A stretch of 64,000 nt of DNA from Opitutus sp. (GTDB lineage: Bacteria > Verrucomicrobiota > Verrucomicrobiae > Opitutales > Opitutaceae), in assembly GCA_009695065.1 (NCBI GenBank), contig SIBR01000001.1:1-64000 (forward strand). Direction: 5' to 3'. The notes beneath the pieces were generated by a model. It searched no databases, was not told the origin of the DNA, and saw nothing but the letters and a program-made list of their open reading frames with translations. Made by a program: the position numbers and the translations under genes. Within the stretch, counting starts at the first letter, position 1, and each line of letters opens with the position of its first letter. This document shows positions 35,839 to 45,477 of this stretch, one piece after another.

Positions 35839-36650
35839 TCGTGAGGCGGTGACGCCCAACGCCGCTCCGCGCCACTCAACTGGACCGTCCCGCCTCCGGC
35901 TCCGTCTGCGGGGCAATTGTCGCTGGCCTGCTCCGGGTCCGACTTGTGATCCCGATAGTAACGCTTGCCGTAACCATCTGGCCGAGACATCGTATCGACC
36001 GATGATCCGGTCGTTCGCGTGTCCCACTACTGCCGCTATTTTCAATGACCGGCAGGTCCCGGATTTTCCTCCCACCATCCAACGCACCGCCCGCCGGGTC
36101 TTTCAGGAAAAAATTCAAGGCATACTATTCGAATACATGCCTCCGCTGCCACAACCCAGTAGTCCCGCTCTCACCATGGAGGTCTAGGCGACGAATGTCG
36201 GCAGCTAGGGATTGGCCATCGAATTGGTCAACCAGCCTGAAAGTACCGGCGTTCTTATCGCCTTGGCCACGAAACCCGATCCGTTCGAAAAGAGCATTGA
36301 GCAGGTGCCCGAAGTTCGCTCGCGACTCGTCACCGCACCGCCAAGCCGCCGGTTGCCGGGCAACGATAGTTCGGATCGACAACGGATACGGGGCGGGACG
36401 CAGTGAAACGGAAGCGGGGCCATCGAGCCCGATCGGCGTTGAGTCTGCGCACCAAGAGGCACGAAAACTCAACGCGCCCGACGGCCACCTTGATGGCGTG
36501 CATAGGCGTCGCGCATGATTTCCTCGGCAATTTCGGACCATTCCTTGGCCATTGCGTGGCCAACCGGCCTTATCCCCGGCGTGGCCCTCCTGAATTTATC
36601 CGTGCCTATCCACGCCATCCGCGGATAAAAACGTCCTTTCTTTCACGCCC
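35839..36650. other. 812-base region without a convincing gene
   Basis: Open frames exist on both strands (for example 36125-36541 minus and 36045-36518 plus), but none has a recognisable motif, a good start context or a consistent codon pattern. A short minus frame near 36520-36560 reads MAKEWSEIAEEIMRDAYARH and then stops within a few codons; it could be the remnant of a lost gene. Near the pgi start lies a palindromic element, described separately. The promoter for pgi presumably lies at the right end. No tRNA was seen. Confidence 0.5.
36595..36629. repeat. Palindromic intergenic element upstream of pgi
   Basis: A perfect 8-base inverted repeat TTTATCCG / CGGATAAA (36595-36602 and 36622-36629) encloses a 19-base loop. 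It is made of ATCC words in the style of dispersed verrucomicrobial/planctomycete palindromes that give spurious [14 protein letters not shown] translations. It ends 21 bases before the pgi ATG, so it could also affect pgi translation. Only one copy is visible. Confidence 0.5.
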
Positions 36651-38231
36651 ATGACCTGGTCTCGCTTCAAAACCCATTTCTATCACAACGCCGACCTGGG
36701 CGTTTCGCTCGACATCAGCCGCATCCCGTTTCCCGACGATTACCTGGCGTCGATGGAGCCGCTCATGCAACAGGCCTTTGCCGCGATGGCCCGGCTCGAG
36801 GGTGGTGCCATCGCCAATCCGGACGAAAACCGCATGGTCGGCCACTACTGGCTGCGCGCGCCGTATCGAGCGCCGACGCGGGAGATCACGACCGAGGTCA
36901 CCTCGACGCTCGCGGCCATCAAGAAATTTTCGGCCGCGGTCCATTCGGGCGCGATCGCGGGACCCAAGGGGAAATTCAAAAAACTCCTCGTCATCGGCAT
37001 CGGCGGTTCCGCCCTCGGACCGCAACTCGTCAGCCACGCCCTCGGCCGGCTGCGCAAGGACAAGCTCGCAATCTCCTTCTTCGATAACACGGACCCGGAC
37101 GGAATCGACTACGTGCTCGGCGGCCTGCGAGGCCAGCTGGCGAAGACACTCGTCATCGTGATCTCCAAGTCCGGCGGCACCGCGGAGACGCGCAACGGCA
37201 TGCTCGAAGCCATCGCCGCCTTCCAAGCCGCGAAGATCGATTACACGAAACAATTTGTCGCTGTCACCGGCGACGGCTCAAAGCTCGACGCCACGGCCCG
37301 GCAGGAAAACTGGCTGGCGCGTTTTGCGATGTGGGACTGGGTCGGCGGCCGCACGAGCGAGCTGAGTGCCGTCGGCTTGCTGCCCGCGGCACTGCAAGGG
37401 ATCGATATCCAGGCCATGCTCGATGGCGCCGCGGCGATGGATGACGTGACGCGTGCTCCCGTGACGGCTCAAAACCCCGCGGCGTTGCTCGCGCTGATGT
37501 GGTATTTTGCGACTGACGGACGCGGTGCGAAAGACATGGTCGTCCTCCCCTACAAGGACCGCCTGTTGCTCTTCTCGCGTTACCTGCAGCAGCTCGTGAT
37601 GGAATCGATCGGCAAGGAATTCGACCTCCAGGGCCGCGTCGTAAACCAGGGCCTCGCCGTCTACGGCAACAAGGGCTCCACCGACCAGCACGCCTACGTG
37701 CAGCAGCTCCGGGAGGGCGTGAATAATTTCTTCGTTACCTTCATCGAGGTGCTCAAGGATCGCGACGCCCGCAGCTCGCTCGAAGTGGAGCCGGGCGTCA
37801 CGAGCGGCGATTTCCTGCAGGGATTCCTGCTTGGCACCCGCGAGGCCCTGAGCGAAAAGGACCGGCAGTCGATCACGATCACGCTGTCCGATGTCTCGCC
37901 CCGTTCGCTGGGGATGCTGATCGCGCTCTACGAACGCGTGGTCGGGCTCTACGCCTCCCTCGTCGGCGTCAATGCCTATCACCAGCCAGGCGTGGAGGCA
38001 GGGAAAAAGGCGGCCGGGGGCGTGATCACGTTGAAACTGAAACTGCTGGCCGCGTTGCAGGCCACGCCGGACCGGACCTTCACCGCGGAGAAGCTGGCGG
38101 CGGAGGCCGGCGCCCCCGAGCAGGCCGAACTGGCTTTCAAGATTCTGGAGCATCTGGCCGCCAACCGCGGCAGCGGAGTAAAGAAGCGCGCCCGGACCCC
38201 GCTCTTCGAGTCGACCTATCGGGCAGGCTGA
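36651..38231 (+). CDS. pgi: Glucose-6-phosphate isomerase
   Basis: Pgi interconverts glucose 6-phosphate and fructose 6-phosphate. The 526-residue product has the sugar-isomerase phosphate loop [29 protein letters not shown], the catalytic base segment [22 protein letters not shown] (with [16 protein letters not shown] as the key block) and [13 protein letters not shown]-terminal helical extension (about 455-526: [18 protein letters not shown]) resembles a small winged-helix-like or helical domain found in some bacterial homologues. It is a single gene, preceded by the 812-base empty region and followed after 70 bases by a coiled-coil protein gene. The class II aldolase at 52.4 kb acts two steps further in glycolysis. 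Confidence 0.93.
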   Translation: MTWSRFKTHFYHNADLGVSLDISRIPFPDDYLASMEPLMQQAFAAMARLEGGAIANPDENRMVGHYWLRAPYRAPTREITTEVTSTLAAIKKFSAAVHSGAIAGPKGKFKKLLVIGIGGSALGPQLVSHALGRLRKDKLAISFFDNTDPDGIDYVLGGLRGQLAKTLVIVISKSGGTAETRNGMLEAIAAFQAAKIDYTKQFVAVTGDGSKLDATARQENWLARFAMWDWVGGRTSELSAVGLLPAALQGIDIQAMLDGAAAMDDVTRAPVTAQNPAALLALMWYFATDGRGAKDMVVLPYKDRLLLFSRYLQQLVMESIGKEFDLQGRVVNQGLAVYGNKGSTDQHAYVQQLREGVNNFFVTFIEVLKDRDARSSLEVEPGVTSGDFLQGFLLGTREALSEKDRQSITITLSDVSPRSLGMLIALYERVVGLYASLVGVNAYHQPGVEAGKKAAGGVITLKLKLLAALQATPDRTFTAEKLAAEAGAPEQAELAFKILEHLAANRGSGVKKRARTPLFESTYRAG

Positions 38232-38301
38232 GCGGAGCGTTGCGCATCCCGGCGGTGCCGTGCTTGCACCGCGGGAGGAAAACCCCAGCCTTACCTTGGC
38301 C

Positions 38302-39048
38302 ATGCATCGCACGCTCCTGTTTCTTTGCACCCTCGCGATCGGGTGCGCGGCATTGCTGGGCGGGCTCTACTTCCGCACCAGTGCCGGGAAAAAAGAGGTC
38401 GAGGCCCGGCTCGTTGACGAGAGCAACCGCGCCGCGAAACTTTCCGCGGACCTGGCGGTGACGCAGGCGCAATCCAAAGCTCAGACCGCCCGGATCGGCA
38501 CGCTGGAATCCGACTTGAACGACACGAAGGCGAAACTCACAGCGGCGACGAACCGCGCGACGGAGCTGGATCGCAACCTCACTCAGGCCAAGAACGCCCT
38601 CGCCGTCCACGAGTTGAACGCGCGCGCGCTGGCGGCCGAACTGGACGCGTTGCGCCGCGATCTGGCCGAAAGCCGGGCTTCCGCGGCCTCCCCCCAGGCC
38701 GTCGCCGCCTACAAGGCGACAATCGCCGAACTCGAGCGCCAGCTGGCCGCGGCGGGCAGCGGTGCCGCGGCGGTCAACGCCGCCGGCGCCTCCACCGCCG
38801 TATTTTCCAGCCGGGCCGGCCGGGCGTCGGTCCTCACGGTGGGCCCGGGCAACGCCTTCGTGGTGCTCAACTTCGGCACCAGCCGCGGGGCCCAGCCCGG
38901 CCAGAAACTCGACATCGTGCAGGGCACCACTCCAGTGGCCACGGTCACCCTCAGCGACGTCCGGCCCAATTTCTCCATCGGACAGGTTTCGCCGGAGACT
39001 CTTCGTGCGGACTTGCAGAAGGGAGATTCCGCCATATTAGTCCCGTGA
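38302..39048 (+). CDS. Membrane-anchored coiled-coil protein
   Basis: From ATG 38302 the 248-residue product has an N-terminal membrane segment or signal (MHRTLLFLCTLAIGCAALLGG), a long coiled coil (about 30-155: EVEARLVDESNRAAKLSADL, TRIGTLESDL-like heptads, ELDALRRDLAESRA) and a C-terminal beta domain of about 75 residues (VVLNFGTSRGAQPGQKLDIV, TLSDVRPNFSIGQV). The C-terminal part resembles small beta-barrel modules that follow coiled coils in periplasmic proteins of Verrucomicrobiota. Function is unknown. A 54-residue lipoprotein gene begins 3 bases after the stop, and both appear to end at the same terminator, so they form a two-gene unit. Confidence 0.8.
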   Translation: MHRTLLFLCTLAIGCAALLGGLYFRTSAGKKEVEARLVDESNRAAKLSADLAVTQAQSKAQTARIGTLESDLNDTKAKLTAATNRATELDRNLTQAKNALAVHELNARALAAELDALRRDLAESRASAASPQAVAAYKATIAELERQLAAAGSGAAAVNAAGASTAVFSSRAGRASVLTVGPGNAFVVLNFGTSRGAQPGQKLDIVQGTTPVATVTLSDVRPNFSIGQVSPETLRADLQKGDSAILVP

Positions 39049-39051
39049 GTC

Positions 39052-39216
39052 ATGACCAAGCTTAAGAAACCCGTCCTAGCAATGTTGTTGGCCGCGTTCG
39101 GCGCGCTCCTTGGCGGGTGCTCCACGAACTCCCCTAAGGAGACGGCCATTCCGTGGAGCCGTCCCGCCGGCTGGGAAGGCCAAGTCCCCGGCATGGCGGC
39201 CCCCACCGGGCGCTGA
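39052..39216 (+). CDS. Small lipoprotein (54 residues)
   Basis: An ATG at 39052 opens a 54-residue frame ending in TGA at 39214-39216. It has a basic start (MTKLKKP), a hydrophobic stretch (VLAMLLAAFGALL) and a lipobox LGGC at residues 20-23, so the mature peptide should be a lipidated Cys followed by about 30 residues (CSTNSPKETAIPWSRPAGWE...). The WSRPxxWE pattern recalls tiny verrucomicrobial lipoproteins of unknown role. It begins 3 bases after the coiled-coil gene and is followed 30 bases later by a strong terminator, which supports it as a real last gene of that operon. Confidence 0.7.
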   Translation: MTKLKKPVLAMLLAAFGALLGGCSTNSPKETAIPWSRPAGWEGQVPGMAAPTGR

Positions 39217-39245
39217 TTCGGGACGCTTCACTCCCCTCCTTGTGC

Positions 39246-39272
39246 AAATCCGGCTCACGCCGGATTTTTTTT
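39246..39272 (+). terminator. Factor-independent terminator
   Basis: A 9-base perfect stem AAATCCGGC / GCCGGATTT with a TCAC loop runs into eight T residues (39265-39272, the first three within the stem). It lies just after the small lipoprotein gene and before rsmI, so it closes the coiled-coil/lipoprotein transcript. Confidence 0.9.
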
Positions 39273-39327
39273 ACCCCCATTCTGCTGGACAGCGGAACGG
39301 GCCACCACGGATGTTGGAGCCGCTCCG

Positions 39328-40038
39328 ATGGAAAACGCCTCCCTCACGCCGCAACCGGGACACCTCTACGTGGTGGCGACGCCCATCGGGAATCTCGCCG
39401 ACCTCACCGACCGCGCGCGCGCGATTTTGGGCGCCGTCGATCTCGTCGCCTGTGAAGACACCCGCACGACCGGCGGCCTGCTCGTGCGCCTTGGCCTGCG
39501 GAAGGACCTCGTGTCGTATCATGAGCACAACGAAACCGAGGCCGCCGAGCGCCTCGCGGAGCAGCTTGCCGCCGGCAAGTCGGTCGCCCTCGTGAGCGAC
39601 GCCGGGACACCGGCCCTGAGCGATCCGGGATTTCGCCTCGTGCGGGCCTGCCGGCGCCGCGGCCTCCCGGTTGTGCCCGTGCCGGGCCCGAGCGCGATCG
39701 TGGCTGTCCTGAGCGCGAGCGGGCTCCCGACCAACGGATTTCTCTTCGTCGGTTTTCTGCCCGCGAAAAGCGCGGCCCGGATCGGGTTCTTCGAAAAATA
39801 CCGCGCCTTCGACTATACCCTCGCGCTGTACGAAAGCTGCCATCGCATCGACAAGGCGGTGGACGAGATCGTGGCGACGCTGGGTGACGCCCGCGTGATT
39901 TGCGTCGCGAAGGAAGTGACCAAGCTGCACGAGAACTTCCTCGTGGGCCCGGCCGCCGACGTGAAGGCCCGCCTCGCCCGGACGAGCCTGAAGGGCGAAT
40001 TCGTCCTGCTCATCGCGCCGGCCGACTACGTGCTCTGA
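39328..40038 (+). CDS. rsmI: 16S rRNA (cytidine1402-2'-O)-methyltransferase RsmI
   Basis: RsmI methylates the ribose of C1402 in the 16S rRNA decoding centre. The product is 236 residues and shows the tetrapyrrole-methylase fold: GHLYVVATPIGNLADLTDRA, the family signature VDLVACEDTRTTGGLL, YHEHNE, LVSDAGTPALSDPGFRLV, VPVPGPSAIVAVLSASGLP and GFLFVGFLP. It lacks the extra C-terminal helical domain of the longer E. coli protein, so it ends soon after LIAPADYVL. It starts downstream of a terminator, so it should have its own promoter, and is followed by an acyltransferase gene after 10 bases. Confidence 0.95.
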   Translation: MENASLTPQPGHLYVVATPIGNLADLTDRARAILGAVDLVACEDTRTTGGLLVRLGLRKDLVSYHEHNETEAAERLAEQLAAGKSVALVSDAGTPALSDPGFRLVRACRRRGLPVVPVPGPSAIVAVLSASGLPTNGFLFVGFLPAKSAARIGFFEKYRAFDYTLALYESCHRIDKAVDEIVATLGDARVICVAKEVTKLHENFLVGPAADVKARLARTSLKGEFVLLIAPADYVL

Positions 40039-40048
40039 GACGCAGCCC

Positions 40049-41185
40049 ATGCCGGAAAGCGCCCCGCCCCGCCGTTTCGCCGCCCTCGATGGCCTGCGGG
40101 GCATCGCTGTGATCCTCGTGCTGGTGATGCACTACTACGTGGCCGTGCCGACGCTCGAGGGCGGCGCGTGGCACGACGGCCTGAAGCGTGCGTTCAGCCT
40201 CTCGTTCTGCGGCGTCGATCTCTTCTTCGTGCTGTCGGGCCTGCTGATCGGCGGCATCCTGCTGGATTTCCGGGATTCGCCGCAACTCGTCCCCACGTTT
40301 TATCGCCGCCGGTTTTTTTGCATCTTCCCGATCTCCGCCGTGTTGCTCGCGAGCTTTTTCATTTTTCGGCGCCTTCCGGAACTGAGCGCGATCGGCAACG
40401 GCGCCTATTTCGAAAGTCCGGTACCGGCCTGGACCTATTTTGGCATGCTGCAGAACGTCGCGATGTCGTCCGCGCGCAACGTCGGGGCCTACTGGCTTGG
40501 GCCCACGTGGTCGCTCGCGGTCGAGGAGCAGTTCTATTTGTTCATGCCCTTCCTTGTACGGCACCTCAGCCGGCGCGGCCTGGCCTACCTGTGCGTGGTG
40601 GCATTCGTGCTGTGTCCGCTGCTGCGCGTGACCGCTTTGCTGCACGGCGAAAATCCGCTGGCCGCAGTCTTTCTCCTCCCGATGCGGGCGGAGGGCCTTT
40701 TGGGTGGCGTGCTGTGCGCGATCGCGTTGCGTGACGCGCGGATACTCGACGTGCTGCGCGCGCATTGCCGGCTGATCGGCTGGCTGATCGCCGCCCTCGG
40801 GGCCTTCCTCGCCTTGTTCTGCAGCTTGAACCTGCGCGCCGGGTCGGCGCTCATGGCCTCGTTCGGCTATAGTATTGTCTCCCTGTTTTTCGTCGGCGTC
40901 GTCCTGTGGGTGATGCTTTTCCCCGAGGGCAAAGCCGCGCGGGCCCTGAGCCTGAAACCGCTCTGCGCAATGGGCCTCATCTCCTATTTCGTCTATCTGT
41001 TTCACAATCCAGCCCTGTATGCCCTGCACGGGCTGATCTGCCATCAGCTGGCGATGCATTTTGATGGGACGGGAGCCGGCGTCACGTTGCTGGCGCTGGC
41101 CCTCACGGTCGTGCTCGGCGGCCTGTCGTGGCGGCTGTTCGAATCGCCCTTGGTGAAACTGGGCCGGCAGCGAGGCTATCGATGA
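40049..41185 (+). CDS. Acyltransferase 3 family membrane protein (OafA/YrhL-like)
   Basis: The 378-residue integral membrane protein has about ten helices and the acyltransferase 3 pattern: RFAALDGLRGIAVILVLVMHYY (the family RxxDxLRG block with the nearby catalytic-type histidine), FCGVDLFFVLSGLLIGGILLD, FYRRRFFCIFPIS and GPTWSLAVEEQFYLFMPFL. Such enzymes O-acetylate sugars of lipopolysaccharide, peptidoglycan or antibiotics. The acceptor cannot be predicted and no polysaccharide genes are close. It starts 10 bases after rsmI, and its stop overlaps the Ppx/GppA start (ATGA), so the three genes look co-transcribed. Confidence 0.9.
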   Translation: MPESAPPRRFAALDGLRGIAVILVLVMHYYVAVPTLEGGAWHDGLKRAFSLSFCGVDLFFVLSGLLIGGILLDFRDSPQLVPTFYRRRFFCIFPISAVLLASFFIFRRLPELSAIGNGAYFESPVPAWTYFGMLQNVAMSSARNVGAYWLGPTWSLAVEEQFYLFMPFLVRHLSRRGLAYLCVVAFVLCPLLRVTALLHGENPLAAVFLLPMRAEGLLGGVLCAIALRDARILDVLRAHCRLIGWLIAALGAFLALFCSLNLRAGSALMASFGYSIVSLFFVGVVLWVMLFPEGKAARALSLKPLCAMGLISYFVYLFHNPALYALHGLICHQLAMHFDGTGAGVTLLALALTVVLGGLSWRLFESPLVKLGRQRGYR

Positions 41186-42144
41186 CGTCACCGCGCTCCA
41201 CCTCCGCCTGGCCCGTCGTCGCCGTGATCGATCTCGGCAGCAACTCGATCAAGCTGCTCGTCGCCACGCGCCTGCCGGAAGGCTTGTCTCTGGTGGCGCT
41301 GACGGAGCGCACGATCGAGGCCCGCATCAGCGCCGGCATCAACCGCCAGGCACCCCGCCTCGCCGAGGAAGGCATGCAACGCGGCCTCGCGGCCATCCGT
41401 GAATTGCTCGTCACGGCGGCGCCGTTTTCACCGCAGCGCATCGCGCTCGTCGCCACCAGTGCGGTCCGCGACGCGCAGAACGGAGGGGAGTTCGCCGCGC
41501 GCGTCGAGGCGGCGACCGGGCAAAAGATCCGCATTCTCGACGGCGTCGCGGAAGCGAACCTGATCGGCTGCGGGCTGACGTGCGACCCGGCGCTCGCGGC
41601 CCTGCGCGATTTCTATGTCTTCGATCTCGGCGGGGGCAGCCTGGAGTGCCTCGCCTTCCGCGACCGCCGGATCGAGCAGGCGGTCAGCCTCCAACTGGGG
41701 TGTGTGCGCCTGACGGAAAAATTTATCCCGGATGCCACCCTGCCATTTTCGGAGGCCGCGGCCCGCGCGGTTTCGGCCTACACGCGGCAGGTGATCGCGG
41801 ACGCGGGTTTCGCCTTCACGCTTCCGGCCGGCGCCACCGCCGTGGCCACGGGCGGCACGGCGGGCACGGTCCGGGCGATCGCCGGCGCGCAGGCCGGCCG
41901 GACCTTCGAGGCGGCGGAATCCCTGCTACGAACGGCGCGGATCCGCGACCTGTTGACCACGCTGGGCGCGTTGTCGCTCGCGGAGCGAAAGAAGATTCCC
42001 AGACTGCCGCCCAATCGGGCCGATATTTTCCCGACGGCCCTCGCCACCTTGATCGCGGTGGCCGAACTGGGTCGCTTCGCCGCCTTCCGTCACTCGCTGT
42101 TCAACCTCCGCTTCGGTCTGGCGGCGGAGTTGCTGGAAAATTAA
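41182..42144 (+). CDS. Ppx/GppA-family phosphatase
   Basis: From ATG 41182 the product has 320 residues and the actin-like ASKHA fold: phosphate-1 loop AVIDLGSNSIKLLVA, TSAVRDAQNG, the phosphate-2 motif FYVFDLGGGSLECLAF and ATGGTAGTVRAIAG. This family hydrolyses inorganic polyphosphate (exopolyphosphatase) or converts pppGpp to ppGpp. The length of about 320 matches the short single-module forms, without the C-terminal HD-like half of E. coli Ppx/GppA. Substrate cannot be told from sequence. It overlaps the acyltransferase gene by four bases and converges with rluD, 27 bases between stops. Confidence 0.92.
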   Translation: MTSPRSTSAWPVVAVIDLGSNSIKLLVATRLPEGLSLVALTERTIEARISAGINRQAPRLAEEGMQRGLAAIRELLVTAAPFSPQRIALVATSAVRDAQNGGEFAARVEAATGQKIRILDGVAEANLIGCGLTCDPALAALRDFYVFDLGGGSLECLAFRDRRIEQAVSLQLGCVRLTEKFIPDATLPFSEAAARAVSAYTRQVIADAGFAFTLPAGATAVATGGTAGTVRAIAGAQAGRTFEAAESLLRTARIRDLLTTLGALSLAERKKIPRLPPNRADIFPTALATLIAVAELGRFAAFRHSLFNLRFGLAAELLEN

Positions 42145-42171
42145 AGCGGCGGAATCGGGCGCGCGCCCCAC

Positions 42172-43197
42172 TCACTTTCGCGACTCGTGCTCGTGAAACG
42201 GCGGCGGCTCGGCCTTCTTGCGCGACTTCACCGGCGTCGCGATCAGCGCCTTCGCCTTGGCCGAGGCCTGCGCGAGTTTCCGGAGTTGCGCGATCTGGGC
42301 TTTGAAATCCTCCGGCACCGGCGCGCGCAGATCGAGCACCTTGCCCGCCACGGGGTGCGTCAGCACGAGGTGCTCCGCGTGCAACATCACCCGCGCGGGT
42401 TGCTGTTTCAGCCGCGGGTCTTCCTTCCAGCCGTAGAGTGGATCGCCCAGCAGCGGGTGGCCCATCGATTTCATGTGCACGCGGATCTGATGCGTGCGGC
42501 CGGTGAAAATTTGGAGCCGCATGAGGGCTGCGATGTCGCCGAAGGCCTCGACCCGCTCCCAATCCGTGCGGGCGGGCTTGCCCCCCTCGCTCACGGTCAT
42601 GCGGTGACGGTGCGTGGAATGCCGCGCGATCGCCCGGTCGATCGTGCCGCTGAGCAGCGGCGGCACACCCGCGACGAGCGCGAGGTATTCCTTCTTCAGG
42701 GTCCGTGTCGCAAACTGGTCCGCGAGGGCCCGGTGCGCCTTGTCGGACTTCGCGACGACGATCACTCCGGTGGTTTCCTTGTCGAGCCGGTGGACGATGC
42801 CCGGCCGCTCGACGCCGCCGATTCCGCTGAGGCTCCCGGCGCAATGCGACAACAGGGCGTGCACCAGCGTGTCCTCCCCGGTGGCCGCGCCGGGATGCAC
42901 GATCATCCCCGAGGCCTTGTTGACGGCGAGCATGTGCTTGTCCTCGAACAGCACGTGGAGCGGGATATCCACAGCCTTCAACTCCGCGGGCACGACATCA
43001 GGGAACGAAAACTCGATCGTCTCCCCGCCCCCGACGGAGTGGTCACGTTTGATCGGCGCGCCGCGCACGGTCACATGGCCGGCGTCGAACGCCCGTTGCA
43101 ACGCGGTGCGGCTGTGCTCCCGGAATGCCATGGCAAGGGCCTTGTCGGCCCGCAGCCGGCGGACGCCTTCGGGAACGGTGAAAGATTGAGTGGACAT
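42172..43197 (-). CDS. rluD: RluD-type 23S rRNA pseudouridine synthase
   Basis: RluD-type enzymes make pseudouridines in helix 69 of 23S rRNA. I start at ATG 43197 (MSTQSFTVPEGVRRLRADKALA), giving 341 residues; the frame upstream is a shadow of the deaminase gene. An N-terminal S4-like RNA-binding domain is present (about 10-75: ADKALAMAFREHSRTALQRAF, GHVTVRGAPIKRD), then the catalytic core: VNKASGMIVHPG, the active-site motif PGIVHRLDKETTG and FTGRTHQIRVH. A basic tail ends the protein. The S4 domain separates it from the shorter RluA-like enzyme at 4.9 kb. It starts 29 bases after the deaminase gene. Confidence 0.92.
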   Translation of the reverse strand: MSTQSFTVPEGVRRLRADKALAMAFREHSRTALQRAFDAGHVTVRGAPIKRDHSVGGGETIEFSFPDVVPAELKAVDIPLHVLFEDKHMLAVNKASGMIVHPGAATGEDTLVHALLSHCAGSLSGIGGVERPGIVHRLDKETTGVIVVAKSDKAHRALADQFATRTLKKEYLALVAGVPPLLSGTIDRAIARHSTHRHRMTVSEGGKPARTDWERVEAFGDIAALMRLQIFTGRTHQIRVHMKSMGHPLLGDPLYGWKEDPRLKQQPARVMLHAEHLVLTHPVAGKVLDLRAPVPEDFKAQIAQLRKLAQASAKAKALIATPVKSRKKAEPPPFHEHESRK

Positions 43198-43226
43198 GTC
43201 GTCCGGCTGATTCCGACAGATCCCGC

Positions 43227-44213
43227 TCAAAGCGCGACCTGCAACTTCGCCACCCGCGCGATCGTGGCGAGTGCCGCGGCCCGGGTCGCGGCCGGCACGT
43301 CCGCGACGTTCCAGCCGTTCGCCGCCACTTGGGCGAGCTCGGCCGGGGTGAACGCGAGCTCCGCCGCCAGCGCCTCGTATTCCTCGGCGATCGAATTGGC
43401 GAAACACAGCGGGTCATCCGTGCTCACCGTACAGTTGATCCCGGCCTGCATCAGCCGGCGCAGGGGATGCTCCCCGATCGAACGCGCCACCTGCAGGCCC
43501 ACGTTGCTGATCGGGCAGATGTCGAACGTCACGCCACGGTCGGCCGCGAAGCGCACCACCGCGGGATCCTCGACGGCCCGCACACCGTGCTGGATGCGCG
43601 TGACGCCCAGCACCTCGATGGCTTCGCGCACGCGCGCGGCCCCGTCGAATTCGCCGGCGTGGCACTTGGTCACCTTGCCTGCCGCCCGGAGTCGGGCCCA
43701 GACTGCCGCCGTGTCGGGCGCGGTCGGCAATTGCTCAAAGCCGTGCAGATCGACGCCCGCTAGGCCGTCCCACGTGTGCAACTCGTCGATCGTCGGCCGC
43801 AGTGGACCGTCGAAATCGTTTCGCACCATCCCGGCAAAGATGCGGACTTCCAATCCAGCCGGCACCGCGGCGCGAATCGCCCGGATGATCTCGTGACCCG
43901 GCGTGGCGATGAACTGCGTCAACGGCAGGTGAAAGCTCGTCTCCACGTAGCGGACATTCTGGGCGACATGCTTCGTGAAAAGCGTTTTGGCGGCCTCGTG
44001 GTAACGCTCGGCCGAGGTGAACCACGGCAGCGCGTGATCGAGAAGCATGCGCTCGAAATCCGGAAACGACGGGTAGCGATAGGACCGGGCGCGAAACGCC
44101 GGATCGGGTCGCCAGCGCTCGGGTTCCCACGCCACCAGGAGTTCATAGGGCAGCGCGCCCTCGACATGCAGGTGGGTTTCCGTCTTCGGCAGGGCCTGGA
44201 TGAAGTCGCGCAT
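43227..44213 (-). CDS. Adenosine deaminase family protein
   Basis: The 328-residue metal-dependent hydrolase begins [12 protein letters not shown] with zinc-binding His14 and His16, and has KCHAGEF (third zinc histidine with the catalytic glutamate), RIQHGVRA and STDDPLCF (zinc aspartate pair). This is the complete adenosine/adenine deaminase signature set. Members deaminate adenosine, adenine or related purines (salvage), and some act on futalosine-pathway aminodeoxyfutalosine. Because this organism has classical men genes in the same window, the purine-salvage role is more likely. Exact substrate is not resolved. It lies between the M29 aminopeptidase gene (66 bases upstream) and rluD (29 bases downstream). 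Confidence 0.88.
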   Translation of the reverse strand: MRDFIQALPKTETHLHVEGALPYELLVAWEPERWRPDPAFRARSYRYPSFPDFERMLLDHALPWFTSAERYHEAAKTLFTKHVAQNVRYVETSFHLPLTQFIATPGHEIIRAIRAAVPAGLEVRIFAGMVRNDFDGPLRPTIDELHTWDGLAGVDLHGFEQLPTAPDTAAVWARLRAAGKVTKCHAGEFDGAARVREAIEVLGVTRIQHGVRAVEDPAVVRFAADRGVTFDICPISNVGLQVARSIGEHPLRRLMQAGINCTVSTDDPLCFANSIAEEYEALAAELAFTPAELAQVAANGWNVADVPAATRAAALATIARVAKLQVAL

Positions 44214-44279
44214 GAGAATGGCAGGAGCGAGTAGTGGGCAGCGGGTAGAAAACGATTGGGGACTGACGATCCCTCCTCG

Positions 44280-45422
44280 CTATCCGCCACGCGCTACTCC
44301 CTGCTTTTTTCCAAGCAGATAATCCGGGTTCAACTTGTGCAGGGCCTTCGGCACGAAGAGCCCGTCCTTGCGGATCAATTTGCCGTCGAACCAGATTTCG
44401 CCGCCGCCGTATTCGGGGCGCTGGATGCACACCATGTCCCAGTGGACCTGCGATTTGTTGCCGTTGCCCACGCCCTCGTAGGCCTGCCCGGGCGTGAAGT
44501 GAAAAGAACCGGCGATTTTCTCGTCGAAAAGAATGTCGCGCATCGGTTCGAGAATGTACGGGTTGAAGCCGATCGCGAACTCGCCGATGTAGCGGGCTCC
44601 GGCGTCGCTATCGAGAATCTCGTTCAGCCGCTTGGTGTTGCTCGATGTCGCCTCGACAATCTTGCCGCCCTTGAAGGCCAGCCGGATGTTGTCGAAGGAC
44701 GCCCCGAGATAAACCGTCGGCGCGTTGTACTGCACGTGGCCCTCGACGCTGTCCTTGACCGGGCAGGAAAATACCTCGCCGTCCGGGATGTTGCGGAGGC
44801 CGCCGCAGGGCTGGGCGCCGATGCCCTTGATCGAGAAACGCAGGTCGGTCCCCGGGCCCTTGATGTGCACGCGATCGGTCTTCTTCATCAGGTCCGCGAG
44901 CACCTTCATCCCGGGCGTCAGCCGCGAATAATCCAGCGTGCAAACCTTGAAATAGAAATCCTCAAACGCCTCCGTGCTCATGGCGGCCTGCTGCGCCATG
45001 GCCGAGGTCGGCCAGCGCAGCACCACCCATTTCGTCCTGCCCACCCGGTAATCCAGCACGGGCTTCATGAGCCGGGAGACGAGCTGGACGCGGTCGGAAG
45101 GCACATCCGATGCCTCGAAGATATTCCCGGAGCCGCGCAGCGCGATATAGGCATCCATTTTCTGCATGCGCACGAGTTCGACGTCGGCGTGCGGCGCGAA
45201 CTGCGCTTCTGCCGCGCCCAGGGAGAGTTCCCGGGTCACCCGCGCCCGGTGAATCTGCACATAGGGAAACGCCCCCCGGGCCCGCGTCGCCCGGATCAGG
45301 GCGATCACCATGGCATCGGGCACATCGAAGGCGTCGATGAGCACCCGCTCGCCTCTTTTCAGCGCCGTCGAGAAACCCGTCAGGCCACGCGCCAGTTCGG
45401 AAAAACGCGGATCGATAATCAT
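44280..45422 (-). CDS. M29-family (thermophilic) aminopeptidase
   Basis: I start at ATG 45422 ([16 protein letters not shown]), giving 380 residues; the frame upstream overlaps the lpxK 3' end. M29 enzymes are two-metal aminopeptidases (aminopeptidase T/S type). The substrate-side blocks include [29 protein letters not shown] with a metal glutamate, the [10 protein letters not shown] strand, [11 protein letters not shown] with the second glutamate, and the C-terminal [20 protein letters not shown] with metal-binding histidine and aspartate. No signal peptide is present, so it should be cytoplasmic and involved in peptide turnover. It is 55 bases downstream of lpxK. Confidence 0.88.
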   Translation of the reverse strand: MIIDPRFSELARGLTGFSTALKRGERVLIDAFDVPDAMVIALIRATRARGAFPYVQIHRARVTRELSLGAAEAQFAPHADVELVRMQKMDAYIALRGSGNIFEASDVPSDRVQLVSRLMKPVLDYRVGRTKWVVLRWPTSAMAQQAAMSTEAFEDFYFKVCTLDYSRLTPGMKVLADLMKKTDRVHIKGPGTDLRFSIKGIGAQPCGGLRNIPDGEVFSCPVKDSVEGHVQYNAPTVYLGASFDNIRLAFKGGKIVEATSSNTKRLNEILDSDAGARYIGEFAIGFNPYILEPMRDILFDEKIAGSFHFTPGQAYEGVGNGNKSQVHWDMVCIQRPEYGGGEIWFDGKLIRKDGLFVPKALHKLNPDYLLGKKQGVARGG

Positions 45423-45477
45423 GCGGCCAGCTAACGCCACCCGTACGTTGCGTCGCAAGGGCGAAACCGTGGCGAGT

